Shown here piece after piece: positions 30,001 to 37,720 of a stretch of 40,100 bases of DNA. The notes under the pieces are model-generated. The model saw nothing but the letters and a program-made list of their open reading frames with translations, was not told the DNA's origin and did not search any database. Source of the stretch: Oscillospiraceae bacterium (lineage in GTDB: Bacteria > Bacillota > Clostridia > Oscillospirales > Oscillospiraceae); NCBI GenBank assembly GCA_017428565.1, contig JAFRQP010000105.1, positions 1-40,100 on the forward strand. The letters are read 5' to 3'. How positions within the stretch are numbered: position 1 is the stretch's first letter; each line of letters opens with the position of its first letter. Both the position numbers and the translations under genes were made by a program.

Positions 30001-31311
30001 TCAGCGCACGATGGCGTTCACGGTGCCGTTGCGGTTGGTCACGGGGATCTCCGCCCCCGCGCTCAGCCGCTCGTCGAGCACCAGCAGGCACTTGTAGCTG
30101 AGCCGGGCCTCGATGCTGCCCAGCTCGCCCACGCTCACGCTGTCGCTCTGGGGGCCGGAGACCCCGCAGAGCAGGAAAGCGCAGCCCGCGGGGCCGGCCT
30201 GCTTGTCCGAGCCGCAGAGGGCGAAGAGGCTGCCGCCGGTGACGGTGAAGCTGCCCCGGGCCTTGACCGCCTGCTTGCCGGCGTGGATCGTCAGGGCGCC
30301 GCCGCTGATGCGGACCTCGCCCAGGCCGCTGCTCTTCTCCCCGGCGCAGATCCCGTCGCCCAGGGCCTGGATGTCCAGCGTGCCGCCGGAGATCTCCACG
30401 TCGCCGGAAACGGCGCGGACGCCGTCCTCCAGGGTGTCCAGGACCAGGACGCCCGCGGAGATCAGGACCCGCTGCTCCGCCTTCAGGGCCTTGCTGCTGT
30501 CCTCCAGCCCGTCGCCCCGGGTGGTGACGCTGATGCTGCCGCCGGTGACCCGCAGCTCCGTGGCCGCCTGGACGCCGTCGCCCATGCTCTCCACCGTCAC
30601 GACGCCGCCGGAGATCTCCACATAGCCCTTGCCTTCCTTGTCCGTGGTGCTGGACTTGACGCCGTCGCCCAGGGCGTTCACGGCGATGACGCCGCCCTTG
30701 ATCTGCACGGAGTCATTGCCCTTGATGCCGTTGTTGGCCGCCACCACGGTGATGGTGCCGCTGTTGAGATCCAGATCGTTCTTGCAGCCGATGCCGTTAT
30801 TCCGGTAGCCGTAGACGGTCAGGGCGCCCTCGCCCTCGATGTCCATGTCGTCGGCGCTGTAGAGCGCGGCGCCGGCGGCGTTGGGATCGGGACTCTGCAG
30901 CATGTCCTCCGTGCCCCAGATCAGCTTGTTCTGGCTGCCGGGGGCCAGCTGCAGGCGGAACTGCTTGGCCTGGTCCACCCGGATGCAGGGCTCCGCAAGG
31001 CTGGTGATCTGGACGTTGTTGAGGATCAGCGTCACGTCCATGGGGTCGTCCCCGGTGTTCACCACCAGAGACTTTTCGCTGCTGACGCCGGTGATCTCAT
31101 AGACGCCGCCGGCGCTGATGACCACATAGGCGCCCTCATCCCGGGCGCCGCCGCCCCGGATGGACACGTCCGTGCCGTTGAAGGTGATGACCGTGCGGTC
31201 CGCCGGGACCTCCGCGGGGCTGTTCTCCTCCGCCGCGGTCTCCCCGCTGCCCATGGAGCAGGCTGCCAGCAGCAGGGCAAGGATCAGAAGAAGGGGGATC
31301 AGTTTTTTCAT
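30001..31311 (-). CDS. Carbohydrate-binding lipoprotein, Cthe_2159-like (DUF4353)
   Basis: A secreted lipoprotein of 436 residues. The start MKKLIPLLLILALLLAACSM has a lipobox (LAAC, Cys18). The rest is a beta-helix-like series of segments such as ISGGVVTVESMGDGVQ, VTGGSISVTTRGDGLED and ISGGTLDIQALGDGI: Gly-rich turns with a recurring GDG(I/V/L) motif. This is the pattern of the Cthe_2159 family, described as a polygalacturonate-binding beta-helix. The ATG at 31309-31311 is used because GGAG lies 9 nt before it; an upstream GTG at 31344 overlaps the previous stop but has no ribosome site. It is the last gene of the CotH-VTC-DUF4956 set. The surface ligand is unknown. Confidence 0.88.
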   Translation of the reverse strand: MKKLIPLLLILALLLAACSMGSGETAAEENSPAEVPADRTVITFNGTDVSIRGGGARDEGAYVVISAGGVYEITGVSSEKSLVVNTGDDPMDVTLILNNVQITSLAEPCIRVDQAKQFRLQLAPGSQNKLIWGTEDMLQSPDPNAAGAALYSADDMDIEGEGALTVYGYRNNGIGCKNDLDLNSGTITVVAANNGIKGNDSVQIKGGVIAVNALGDGVKSSTTDKEGKGYVEISGGVVTVESMGDGVQAATELRVTGGSISVTTRGDGLEDSSKALKAEQRVLISAGVLVLDTLEDGVRAVSGDVEISGGTLDIQALGDGICAGEKSSGLGEVRISGGALTIHAGKQAVKARGSFTVTGGSLFALCGSDKQAGPAGCAFLLCGVSGPQSDSVSVGELGSIEARLSYKCLLVLDERLSAGAEIPVTNRNGTVNAIVR

Positions 31312-31340
31312 CTTGCTTCGCTCCGTCTCTTTTTTGGGTG

Positions 31341-32003
31341 TCACATCACGTCCCGGTCGGGCTCCCGACCGCAGACGATGTTCAGATTGCCGTTGCGGCA
31401 GCGGATCTCGTCGATGAAGTCCCGGGTGTGCCGGGGATCCTTCAGCTCGATGCGGTAGTGCAGCTCGTAGAGGGTGCCCATGTTGGTGGTGCGCACCTTG
31501 TGCAGCTCGTGAAAGCTGGTATAGCGCTCGAACAGGTCGTCGAAGAGGGTCTCGTAGTCCACGTTCTCCGGCACGGTGATCTTCAGATGGCGGTGCTTCA
31601 CGCCCTCCTCGCCGTAGCGGAGGCTCCCCAGCACCAGCACATAGACCGCCATCAGCAGGAAAAAGATCACCGCCGCGCCCACATAGCCCATGCCGCAGGC
31701 CAGGCCGATGGCCACGGAGATGAAGAGGCCTGTGATCTCCTTGGCAGAGCCCGGGGCGCTGCGGAAGCGCACCAGGGCGAAGGTGCCGGCCACGGCCAGA
31801 CCCGCGCCGATGTTGCCGTTGACCAGCATGATGACCAGGGTGACCACCCCGGGCAGCAGGGCAAGGGCCTGGGAAAAGGCGCCGGTGTGCCGGTCGCGGA
31901 TCAGGAAGATCAGGGACATGCCAAAGCCCAGGGCCATGGCCGTCAGTTCGCAGATCAGAAATTGGGAGAGCGTCATTTCCGCGGTGAGAATGCTGTTAAG
32001 CAT
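31341..32003 (-). CDS. DUF4956 family membrane protein
   Basis: A 220-residue protein with four transmembrane helices in the first 125 residues (LICELTAMALGFGMSLIFLI, then LALLPGVVTLVIMLVNGNIG, and two more) and a cytoplasmic domain of about 90 residues. The segment VRFRSAPGSAKEITGLF is a family hallmark. The ATG at 32001-32003 has GGAGG 8 nt upstream and overlaps the VTC gene by 8 nt. DUF4956 proteins repeatedly occur next to VTC-domain and CotH genes, so the protein is probably a membrane partner of the VTC enzyme. No enzymatic function is assigned. Confidence 0.92.
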   Translation of the reverse strand: MLNSILTAEMTLSQFLICELTAMALGFGMSLIFLIRDRHTGAFSQALALLPGVVTLVIMLVNGNIGAGLAVAGTFALVRFRSAPGSAKEITGLFISVAIGLACGMGYVGAAVIFFLLMAVYVLVLGSLRYGEEGVKHRHLKITVPENVDYETLFDDLFERYTSFHELHKVRTTNMGTLYELHYRIELKDPRHTRDFIDEIRCRNGNLNIVCGREPDRDVM

Positions 32004-32718
32004 GGGTGCTTCCTCCAAAAATGTATTCGTTCAGGATATGTTCTTTATAGCAGGTGCCGTACTTGGAAAAGCTGACGGGGAAGATCTTCAGCTCGCTGAG
32101 CAGGTGGGCCAGCCACAGGGGGGCGGCGGCGGGGGTCTTGATCTCCATCAGCACCTGGCCCTCGGGCAGCAGGGGCTCGCCCCGGTCCCCGGCGCAGAGA
32201 TCCAGCTCCGTCTCCCGCCAGCGCAGCTCCCGGTCGAAGGTGATGCGCAGCTCGGGATCGTCCTTGGCCCGCCAGGCGTAGCGGTCGCAGGCCAGGTAGA
32301 CCTTGGCCCGGGGCTGCACGCTGTGCAGGAACCAGTCGATCTCCCGGATCATCTGGCCGTCCTCGCCGGGGGGGCTCTCGCCGTTCAGCCAGGCGGCGGC
32401 CTTCCGCGCGGGCAGGCAGACCCGCCGCTTGTAGACCACGCCCTTGAATTTCTTTTTCAGCTCCACGAACACCGGGTCCTGTTCCCCCGGGACGTTGTAG
32501 CTGCGCAGACGCAGCTTCTCCTTGTACACGGGGGCGTCCAGGGAGTGGCGGATCAGCCGGTAGTCGTCGGTGTCGTAGTAGATGCTGCACACGGTGCTGC
32601 GGGGGTACTCGTCCGGCTCCAGATAAGGGGCCATCCCCTCCCACAGCGCATCGTACTGCTCCGCTGTGAGCAGATACTTCTTCTCCGTGCGCTTGAAGGT
32701 CAATTTGGTCTCGTTCAT
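31996..32718 (-). CDS. VTC-domain protein (polyphosphate-polymerase-like)
   Basis: A 240-residue protein with the tunnel-fold VTC domain known from yeast Vtc4, which makes polyphosphate from ATP. Basic and acidic tunnel residues are present in FKRTEKKYLLTAEQYDAL, VCSIYYDTDDYRLI, KEKLRLRSYNVPG, VELKKKFKGVVYKRRVCL and a late Glu in GQVLMEIKTPA. No membrane segment is seen, and the neighbouring DUF4956 protein may hold it at the membrane. Bacterial VTC proteins mostly lack biochemical proof. The ATG at 32716-32718 has only a weak GGATTGG ribosome site. The gene is 376 nt after cotH, across a block of repeats, and overlaps DUF4956 by 8 nt. Confidence 0.9.
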   Translation of the reverse strand: MNETKLTFKRTEKKYLLTAEQYDALWEGMAPYLEPDEYPRSTVCSIYYDTDDYRLIRHSLDAPVYKEKLRLRSYNVPGEQDPVFVELKKKFKGVVYKRRVCLPARKAAAWLNGESPPGEDGQMIREIDWFLHSVQPRAKVYLACDRYAWRAKDDPELRITFDRELRWRETELDLCAGDRGEPLLPEGQVLMEIKTPAAAPLWLAHLLSELKIFPVSFSKYGTCYKEHILNEYIFGGSTHA

Positions 32719-32737
32719 TCCAATCCATTTCCTTATA

Positions 32738-33078
32738 GGCTCCCCTGTAAGGGGAGCTGTCTGACGCCGTCTCACGGAAGGCGGCAGACTGAGGGGTTTC
32801 TTCCTTGTAGGCTCCCCCTTGGGGGGAAAAGCGGGCTCGCGCCGCCGGTGGCGGAAGAAGCGAGCACGCTTTTTCCGCAGCGGTCGAAAAACGCGAGGAT
32901 CAGCGAAGCCCGAAGCGTTTTTCGGGCACCGCAAGGCGGGAGCTGGCTGCCGCCGTCTCACGCAAGGCGGCAGACTGAAGGGGTGTAGGTCACGCAGATG
33001 GGGAAAGGAGGCAACTCCCTCCGTCACGTCGCTTGCGGGAGACGCGCCGCGCCACCTCCCTCAGAGAGGGAGGCTTGG
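32738..33078. repeat. Three copies of a palindromic repeat, one interrupted
   Basis: The 376-nt gene-free stretch between cotH and the VTC gene holds repeats only. Copy 1 (32738-32796) is GGCTCCCC..GGGGAGC plus a second hairpin around GCCGTCTCACGGAAGGCGGC, ending GACTGAGGGG. Copy 2 has its left end at 32810-32826 and its right half at 32938-32983, almost identical to copy 1 from GCCGTCTCACG on. About 110 nt separate the halves and include CGAAAAACGC/GCGTTTTTCG (32885-32924). Copy 3 (about 33010-33078) is a diverged unit in the opposite direction. The same design occurs at 23101-23231. Confidence 0.7.
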
Positions 33079-33094
33079 GGAACCGGCTGCCGCC

Positions 33095-35602
33095 TCAGTT
33101 GTTCGGGAAATACCGGGCGCGCTCCTCGCGTGTGACGTTCAGATAGTGGCAGAGGTTGTTGACGCAGATCTGGTTCCAGTCGTTGTCCGAGACGAAGTCC
33201 CGCATCCAGTCCACGTTCCACTCCCAGTCCGACACCTTCATCTGGAAGCGGCCGTAGTCCCGCTCCACCTCCGGGGCGACGATGGCGGCGAGCCGGTCGA
33301 TCTCCTCCAGGATGCGCTCGTTGGACAGGGGACCGGCCAGCAGCTCGGCGGCCCGGGTCAGCAGCTTGTCGCGGAATTCCGGGCTGCGCAGCAGGGCGCG
33401 GATCAGCTGGGCCACCTGCCGGGAGTCCTGGGCCCAGGGGGACAGGAGATTGCCGAAGCAGGTGTTGGCGTGGTAGAGGGTGCTGTCCAGATCGTAAAAC
33501 ATCAGGCGCCATTTGCCGTCGTTCTCCAGGGAGCGGCAGTAGCGCACGTTGCCGTAGGTCAGATCGTCGTTGGCAAAGACGCCCTCCAGGATCAGCCAGT
33601 CGATCATGCTGTCCACGTCCAGGCGCCGGCAGAGCTCCTCGTAATTCACGGGATCGGACAGGTCGTGGGTCAGGGCGTAGGAGATGACCTCCCGGTACAT
33701 GTTATGCTTGCCGTCCAGAGGCGGCGTCTCCACGGTGACGCTCTCCCGGCTGACGCCCGCCAGATGGGCGTACATGGCCTCGTTCAGCTTCTCCTCGATG
33801 GCGTAGATGCCGTAATACTGGCCGTTGACATAGAGGATGCAGTAGCGGCAGCGGGAGATGACCACCCGGTCGGTGGCGCCGCGGGCCAGCTCCGTGCAGA
33901 GCTCGTTGCGGATGATGGCGTGGAAATAGTCCTGCCCGGCCCGCAGCAGCAGATTGTTGAAGTCGCACACGCCCCCGTCGCCGAAGACGTCGTAGTGCAG
34001 CTCCTCCTGCCCGTAAGCGCCGCGGAAGCGCAGGCTCAGATTCTTCTTGGCCAGCACCAGGCTGCTCTCGCCGTTGAGCTTAACGCCGCAGGGGATGGTA
34101 AAGCTCCCGTTCTCCAGATAGACGGAAAGGCTGGCGGGCACCTCCACCTCCTTGCGGTTGCCGTAGTACATGCCGCAAAACTGCGCGTCGTCTGAAACCA
34201 GGCTCACCACCGGCAGCGTGTGGTTTTCGTTGATGATATAGCTCAGGCACAGGGGCCGGCTGGGCAGGGCGCCCGGCTCCACGCTGACGGCCCGCACCGT
34301 GCCGGTGCGCGTCATCTCAAAGGGCCCCTCATAGAGCGGGGACTGGGCCGTGGGCCAGGTGCCGTCGGTGGTGTAGTGGATCTCCCCGCTGCCGCTGAGA
34401 CTCACGGTGACGCTGTCCACGCCGTTGAAGACCCCGTCCGCCTCCAGAGAGACGGGCATGTCCGCGATGCGGCGCTGGCCGCCGGCGTTTTCGCCGCCGG
34501 GACTGGGCACGGGCAGGAAGAACCAGCCGTTTTGCCCCGGCATGCGGCCGAAGCTGCCGTCATAGGGAATGCCCCGGAGGGAGACGTAGTCCGCAAGGCT
34601 CCCGTCCGCCCGGCTGAGATAGAGCCGGTCGGCGTCGGAGTCCAGGGAAAAGGCGTCACAGAGGGGGGCGCTGGCGTAGGGGACCTCGCCGTTGTCGCAG
34701 CGGAGCAGGTACAGCCCGCCGGGCTGCAGCGTCCCCTCCGGCAGGCGGAAGAGCAGACGCTGGTCCGCGTCGTCGGAGAGGTAATAATCCGAGAGCTCCA
34801 CTGGCCCGTCGGAGATATTTTTCAGCTCCACCCAGTCGCTGTCGCCCAGGCTCGCCGTCCAGCGGCCGCCGCGGTTGAACACGTCGGCCTCGTTGATGAC
34901 CAGGGGACCCGCCGGGCTTTCTTCCTCCATGAGGGAAACGTAGCTCTCAAGCGTATTGGGATAGCCGGGGGTGGGATAGAGACTCTCCGCAAAGCCGCCC
35001 GCCCCGTCCGGCAGCCAGGCCCGGTCCGCCGCCCCGTCGGGGCAGACGAGCTCTTCCGCCAGGACGCCCAGATCGGTATAGAGATACAGGCTCTCTCCCG
35101 CGGAGAGGGAAAAGTTCAGGTGTCCGGGCCGATCCTTGCCCGAGGCGAAGAGCAGCAGGCGCTCCCCGGGGGCAAGAACGGCGCCCTGCAGCACCGTGCC
35201 GGGCTTCCGGTCCGAGTCTGTCAGCCGCCAGCCGCTCAGATCCACGGCGCTGTCGGAGATGTTTTCCAGCTCGATCCAATCGGGAAAGTCCCCGTCCTCA
35301 TCGGGCAGCGTGGCCCGGTTTTTCACCATCAGCTCCGTGACGCGGATCTTGCCCGCGTCCTCGTCGAAGAGCGCCGGAACCGGGATAGCCGCGATCTGCT
35401 CCTCCGGCTCCGCGCCGGGGGCCTGCACGGGAGCGGGTACGACGGGGGAAGTCTCCTCCGTTTCTGCGGCGCCGAAGGGCGCCGGCTCCTGCCGGGCGGG
35501 GAAGGGCCAGATCCACAGCAGCGCCGCCGCCGCTGCCAGCAAAAGGCAGGGCAGAACGTGGCGCTTTTGCGACCTGCGCCTTTTTTTCTTTTTCACGGCC
35601 AT
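33095..35602 (-). CDS. CotH-kinase-domain protein with two lamin-tail domains
   Basis: An exported or surface-anchored protein of 835 residues. It has a basic N-terminus (MAVKKKKRRRSQKR) and one hydrophobic segment (about 16-33), a linker, lamin-tail domain 1 (about 80-200, with GDFPDWIELENISDSAVDLS), lamin-tail domain 2 (about 230-345, GDSDWVELKNISDGPVELSD), a chitobiase-type segment (about 390-450, GSGEIHYTTDGTWPT) and the CotH kinase-like domain (about 460-800). Key CotH parts are GVKLNGESSLVLAKKNLSLR, VNGQYYGIYAIEEKLNEAMY, GVFANDDLTYGNVRYC and WRLMFYDLDSTL, with the Asp residues expected for metal and ATP. In B. subtilis CotH phosphorylates coat proteins; the target here is unknown. Confidence 0.92.
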   Translation of the reverse strand: MAVKKKKRRRSQKRHVLPCLLLAAAAALLWIWPFPARQEPAPFGAAETEETSPVVPAPVQAPGAEPEEQIAAIPVPALFDEDAGKIRVTELMVKNRATLPDEDGDFPDWIELENISDSAVDLSGWRLTDSDRKPGTVLQGAVLAPGERLLLFASGKDRPGHLNFSLSAGESLYLYTDLGVLAEELVCPDGAADRAWLPDGAGGFAESLYPTPGYPNTLESYVSLMEEESPAGPLVINEADVFNRGGRWTASLGDSDWVELKNISDGPVELSDYYLSDDADQRLLFRLPEGTLQPGGLYLLRCDNGEVPYASAPLCDAFSLDSDADRLYLSRADGSLADYVSLRGIPYDGSFGRMPGQNGWFFLPVPSPGGENAGGQRRIADMPVSLEADGVFNGVDSVTVSLSGSGEIHYTTDGTWPTAQSPLYEGPFEMTRTGTVRAVSVEPGALPSRPLCLSYIINENHTLPVVSLVSDDAQFCGMYYGNRKEVEVPASLSVYLENGSFTIPCGVKLNGESSLVLAKKNLSLRFRGAYGQEELHYDVFGDGGVCDFNNLLLRAGQDYFHAIIRNELCTELARGATDRVVISRCRYCILYVNGQYYGIYAIEEKLNEAMYAHLAGVSRESVTVETPPLDGKHNMYREVISYALTHDLSDPVNYEELCRRLDVDSMIDWLILEGVFANDDLTYGNVRYCRSLENDGKWRLMFYDLDSTLYHANTCFGNLLSPWAQDSRQVAQLIRALLRSPEFRDKLLTRAAELLAGPLSNERILEEIDRLAAIVAPEVERDYGRFQMKVSDWEWNVDWMRDFVSDNDWNQICVNNLCHYLNVTREERARYFPNN

Positions 35603-35635
35603 AGTTTTCCCTCGAATCCGACAAAATTACAGAGT

Positions 35636-35665
35636 ATTATAGCGCACAACTCCCCTCTGTGTCAA
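35636..35665 (-). promoter_or_regulatory. Sigma-A promoter of the CotH-type gene
   Basis: On the minus strand TTGACA (35665-35660), 18 nt, TATAAT (35641-35636). Both boxes are perfect, so the gene looks expressed in growing cells rather than only during sporulation. Confidence 0.85.
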
Positions 35666-35742
35666 CGGCAAGCCACAGGAAAATCGCAGCTTCCGGTGCA
35701 AGGGGGGCTGCGCGGCGTTCCCGTTCTTTTCCGCTGCCGCTC

Positions 35743-35771
35743 TTGTTTATTTTGCCGGGCTATGCTAAACT
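35743..35771 (+). promoter_or_regulatory. Probable promoter of rimM-trmD
   Basis: TTGTTT (35743-35748), 17-nt spacer, TAAACT (35766-35771), about 42 nt before the rimM start. A moderate match only. Confidence 0.4.
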
Positions 35772-35812
35772 ATTATAGTTGTATGCATTCGCCGAGAAGG
35801 GGGAGGTTTCCC

Positions 35813-36301
35813 ATGGAAAAGAGCGCGTTTATCGAGGCCGGACGGATCGTGAATACCCACGGCGTGGCCGGCGAAGTGAAGATCGAGGTCTGGCTGGACA
35901 GCCCCCAGTTTCTCCGCCGCTGCGGCCGGGTCTTTCTGAACGGGGAGGAGAAGAAGCTCCTCTCCGGCAAGGTGCAGAAAAGCTTTCTCATCGCAAAGCT
36001 GGAGGGCGTGGAGGATCTGAACGCCGCCATGCGCCTGAAGGGGCGGACGGTGCAGATCGCCCGGGAGGACGCGAGGCTGCCCCGGGGCGCCTACTTCATT
36101 CAGGACATCCTGGGCGCCAGCGTGGTGGACGAGCAGGGCAAGGAAATCGGCAAGCTCGTGGACGTGCTGGAGCGCCCGGCTTCCAACATCTATGTGGTGC
36201 AGGGGGAGACGGAGCATCTGATCCCCGCCGTGCCGGCATTTATTCTGAACACCGACGCCGAAAAGGGCGTCATCACCGTACGTCTGATCGAGGGCATGTG
36301 A
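35813..36301 (+). CDS. rimM: Ribosome maturation factor RimM
   Basis: RimM helps assemble the 30S head around S19. The 162 residues have the N-terminal RimM domain (IEAGRIVNTHGVAGEVKIEV, then SFLIAKLEGVEDLNAAMRLK) and the C-terminal PRC-barrel (GAYFIQDILGASVVDEQGKE, PASNIYVVQ, HLIPAVPAFI). The ATG at 35813 has GGGAGG 6 nt upstream. In most Firmicutes the order is rpsP-(KH)-rimM-trmD; here rpsP and the KH gene are missing upstream, and the unit starts with rimM. The TGA stop shares one base with the trmD ATG. Confidence 0.97.
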   Translation: MEKSAFIEAGRIVNTHGVAGEVKIEVWLDSPQFLRRCGRVFLNGEEKKLLSGKVQKSFLIAKLEGVEDLNAAMRLKGRTVQIAREDARLPRGAYFIQDILGASVVDEQGKEIGKLVDVLERPASNIYVVQGETEHLIPAVPAFILNTDAEKGVITVRLIEGM

Positions 36302-37587
36302 TGAGGATCGACATTCTGACCCTGTTCCCGGACACGGTGCACGCGGTGCTGCACGAGAGCATCATCGGCCGCGCGGCGGCCAAGGGCATCGTGGAGATCA
36401 ACTGCGTCCAGATCCGGGACTATACCGACAACAAGCAGAACCAGGTGGACGACTACCCCTACGGCGGCGGCTACGGCTGCGTCATGATGGCCCAGCCTCT
36501 GAAAAGCTGCCTGGACGCCGTGATCGCCCAGGCCGGGGAGCACCGGCGGCGGGTGATCTATCTGAGCCCCCAGGGGCAGCCCTATAACCAGGAGACCGCC
36601 AAGCGCCTCAAGCGGGATTACGACCATCTGGTGCTGGTCTGCGGCCACTACGAGGGCGTGGACGAGCGCTTTATCGAGGCCTGCGTGGACGAGGAGATCT
36701 CCCTGGGGGACTTCGTGCTCACCGGCGGGGAGATCGCGGCCATGGCGGTGGCGGACTCCGTGTGCCGCCTGGTGCCGGGGGTCCTCTCGGACGAGCAGTG
36801 CTACATCGGCGAGAGCCACTGGGACGGGCTGCTGGAATATCCCCAGTACACCCGGCCGGAGCTCTGGGAGGGCCGCGCCGTGCCGGAGGTGCTGCTCCAG
36901 GGCGACCACGAGAAGGTGGCGCGCTGGCGGCGCAAGCAGCAGTTCAAGCGCACCCGGGCCAAACGCCCCGATCTCTATGCAAAACTGGAGCTGACCGAGG
37001 ACTCCGACCGGGCGCTGCTGGCCGAGCTGGAGAAGGAGGCCGCCCGCACGCCCCTGACGGAGCCGCTGAGCTATCGCCCGGCGACGGAGGCGGATCTGCC
37101 GGCGATCATGGAGATCGTGGCCCAGGCTCAGGAGAGCCTGCGGCGGCACAAGGTGGACCAGTGGCAGGACGGCTACCCCCGGGAGGAGAATCTGCGCTTC
37201 GACCTGGGGCGGGGAGAGCTCTTCGTGCTGCTCCACGGCGCGGAGATCGCCGGCTTCTTTACCCTCTCTACCCGGGAGGAGCCGACTTACGCCGGCATCA
37301 CCGACGGAAAGTGGACCGAAGGCCTGGCCTGTTGCGTCCTCCACCGGGCGGCGGTGGCGCAGAAGTACCGGGGCGGGGAGCTCTCCGCCTTCCTCATGAA
37401 GTGCGTGGAGGAGCAGGCCCGGCTATACGGTCTCCGCTGCATCCGCACGGATACCCACAAAAAGAACAAGCCCATGCTGAATCTCCTGCGGGAGAGCGGC
37501 TACCGCTACCGGGGGAACATCACCGTGAAGGTCAACGACGGCCACGACCCGGCGAGACAGGGCTATGAGAAGATTTTGAAAAAGTGA
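36301..37587 (+). CDS. trmD: tRNA (guanine-37 N1)-methyltransferase TrmD fused to a GNAT domain
   Basis: Residues about 1-235 are TrmD, which methylates G37 of tRNAs with G36 and prevents frameshifts. SPOUT-knot motifs are LVCGHYEGVDERF, EISLGDFVLTGGEIAAMAVA and RLVPGVL; ESHWDGLLEYPQYTRPELW carries the catalytic Asp. Residues about 255-428 are a GNAT acetyltransferase: LSYRPATEADLPAIMEIVAQ, then VAQKYRGGELSAFLMK with the acetyl-CoA loop, then NLLRESGYRYRG. The frame is continuous with no stop, and a linker of about 20 residues (about 236-254) joins the parts. Total 428 residues, against about 240-250 for normal TrmD. The target of the GNAT part is unknown. Confidence 0.92.
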   Translation: MRIDILTLFPDTVHAVLHESIIGRAAAKGIVEINCVQIRDYTDNKQNQVDDYPYGGGYGCVMMAQPLKSCLDAVIAQAGEHRRRVIYLSPQGQPYNQETAKRLKRDYDHLVLVCGHYEGVDERFIEACVDEEISLGDFVLTGGEIAAMAVADSVCRLVPGVLSDEQCYIGESHWDGLLEYPQYTRPELWEGRAVPEVLLQGDHEKVARWRRKQQFKRTRAKRPDLYAKLELTEDSDRALLAELEKEAARTPLTEPLSYRPATEADLPAIMEIVAQAQESLRRHKVDQWQDGYPREENLRFDLGRGELFVLLHGAEIAGFFTLSTREEPTYAGITDGKWTEGLACCVLHRAAVAQKYRGGELSAFLMKCVEEQARLYGLRCIRTDTHKKNKPMLNLLRESGYRYRGNITVKVNDGHDPARQGYEKILKK

Positions 37588-37700
37588 AAAGATAAAAGTG
37601 AAAAGTGAAAAGATATGGTGTGTCGCTGCGCGACACGGATTCATAATCCATCGCGCAAAGCGCGATACCACAACTCTTCACTCTTCACTTTTCACTCTTC
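37580..37700. repeat. Cloverleaf-like element flanked by inverted heptanucleotide arrays
   Basis: Left array 37580-37614: AAAAGTG, AAAAGAT, AAAAGTG, AAAAGTG, AAAAGAT; it begins inside the last codons of trmD. Right array 37673-37700: ACTCTTC, ACTCTTC, ACTTTTC, ACTCTTC. The arrays can pair in part. The 58-nt core holds three abutting perfect hairpins, each with a 3-nt loop: GTGTCGC-TGC-GCGACAC (37620-37636), GGATT-CAT-AATCC (37637-37649), ATCGCGC-AAA-GCGCGAT (37650-37666). They are enclosed by TGGT (37616-37619) and ACCA (37667-37670). Confidence 0.8.
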
Positions 37701-37720
37701 ACTTGTTCCGGAGGAACACA

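Noticed and set aside
37615-37672. Functional tRNA(Met) gene
   Set aside because: The anticodon-like arm fits, but the D-arm, the T-arm (GTTCRANNC) and a 7-bp acceptor stem are missing.
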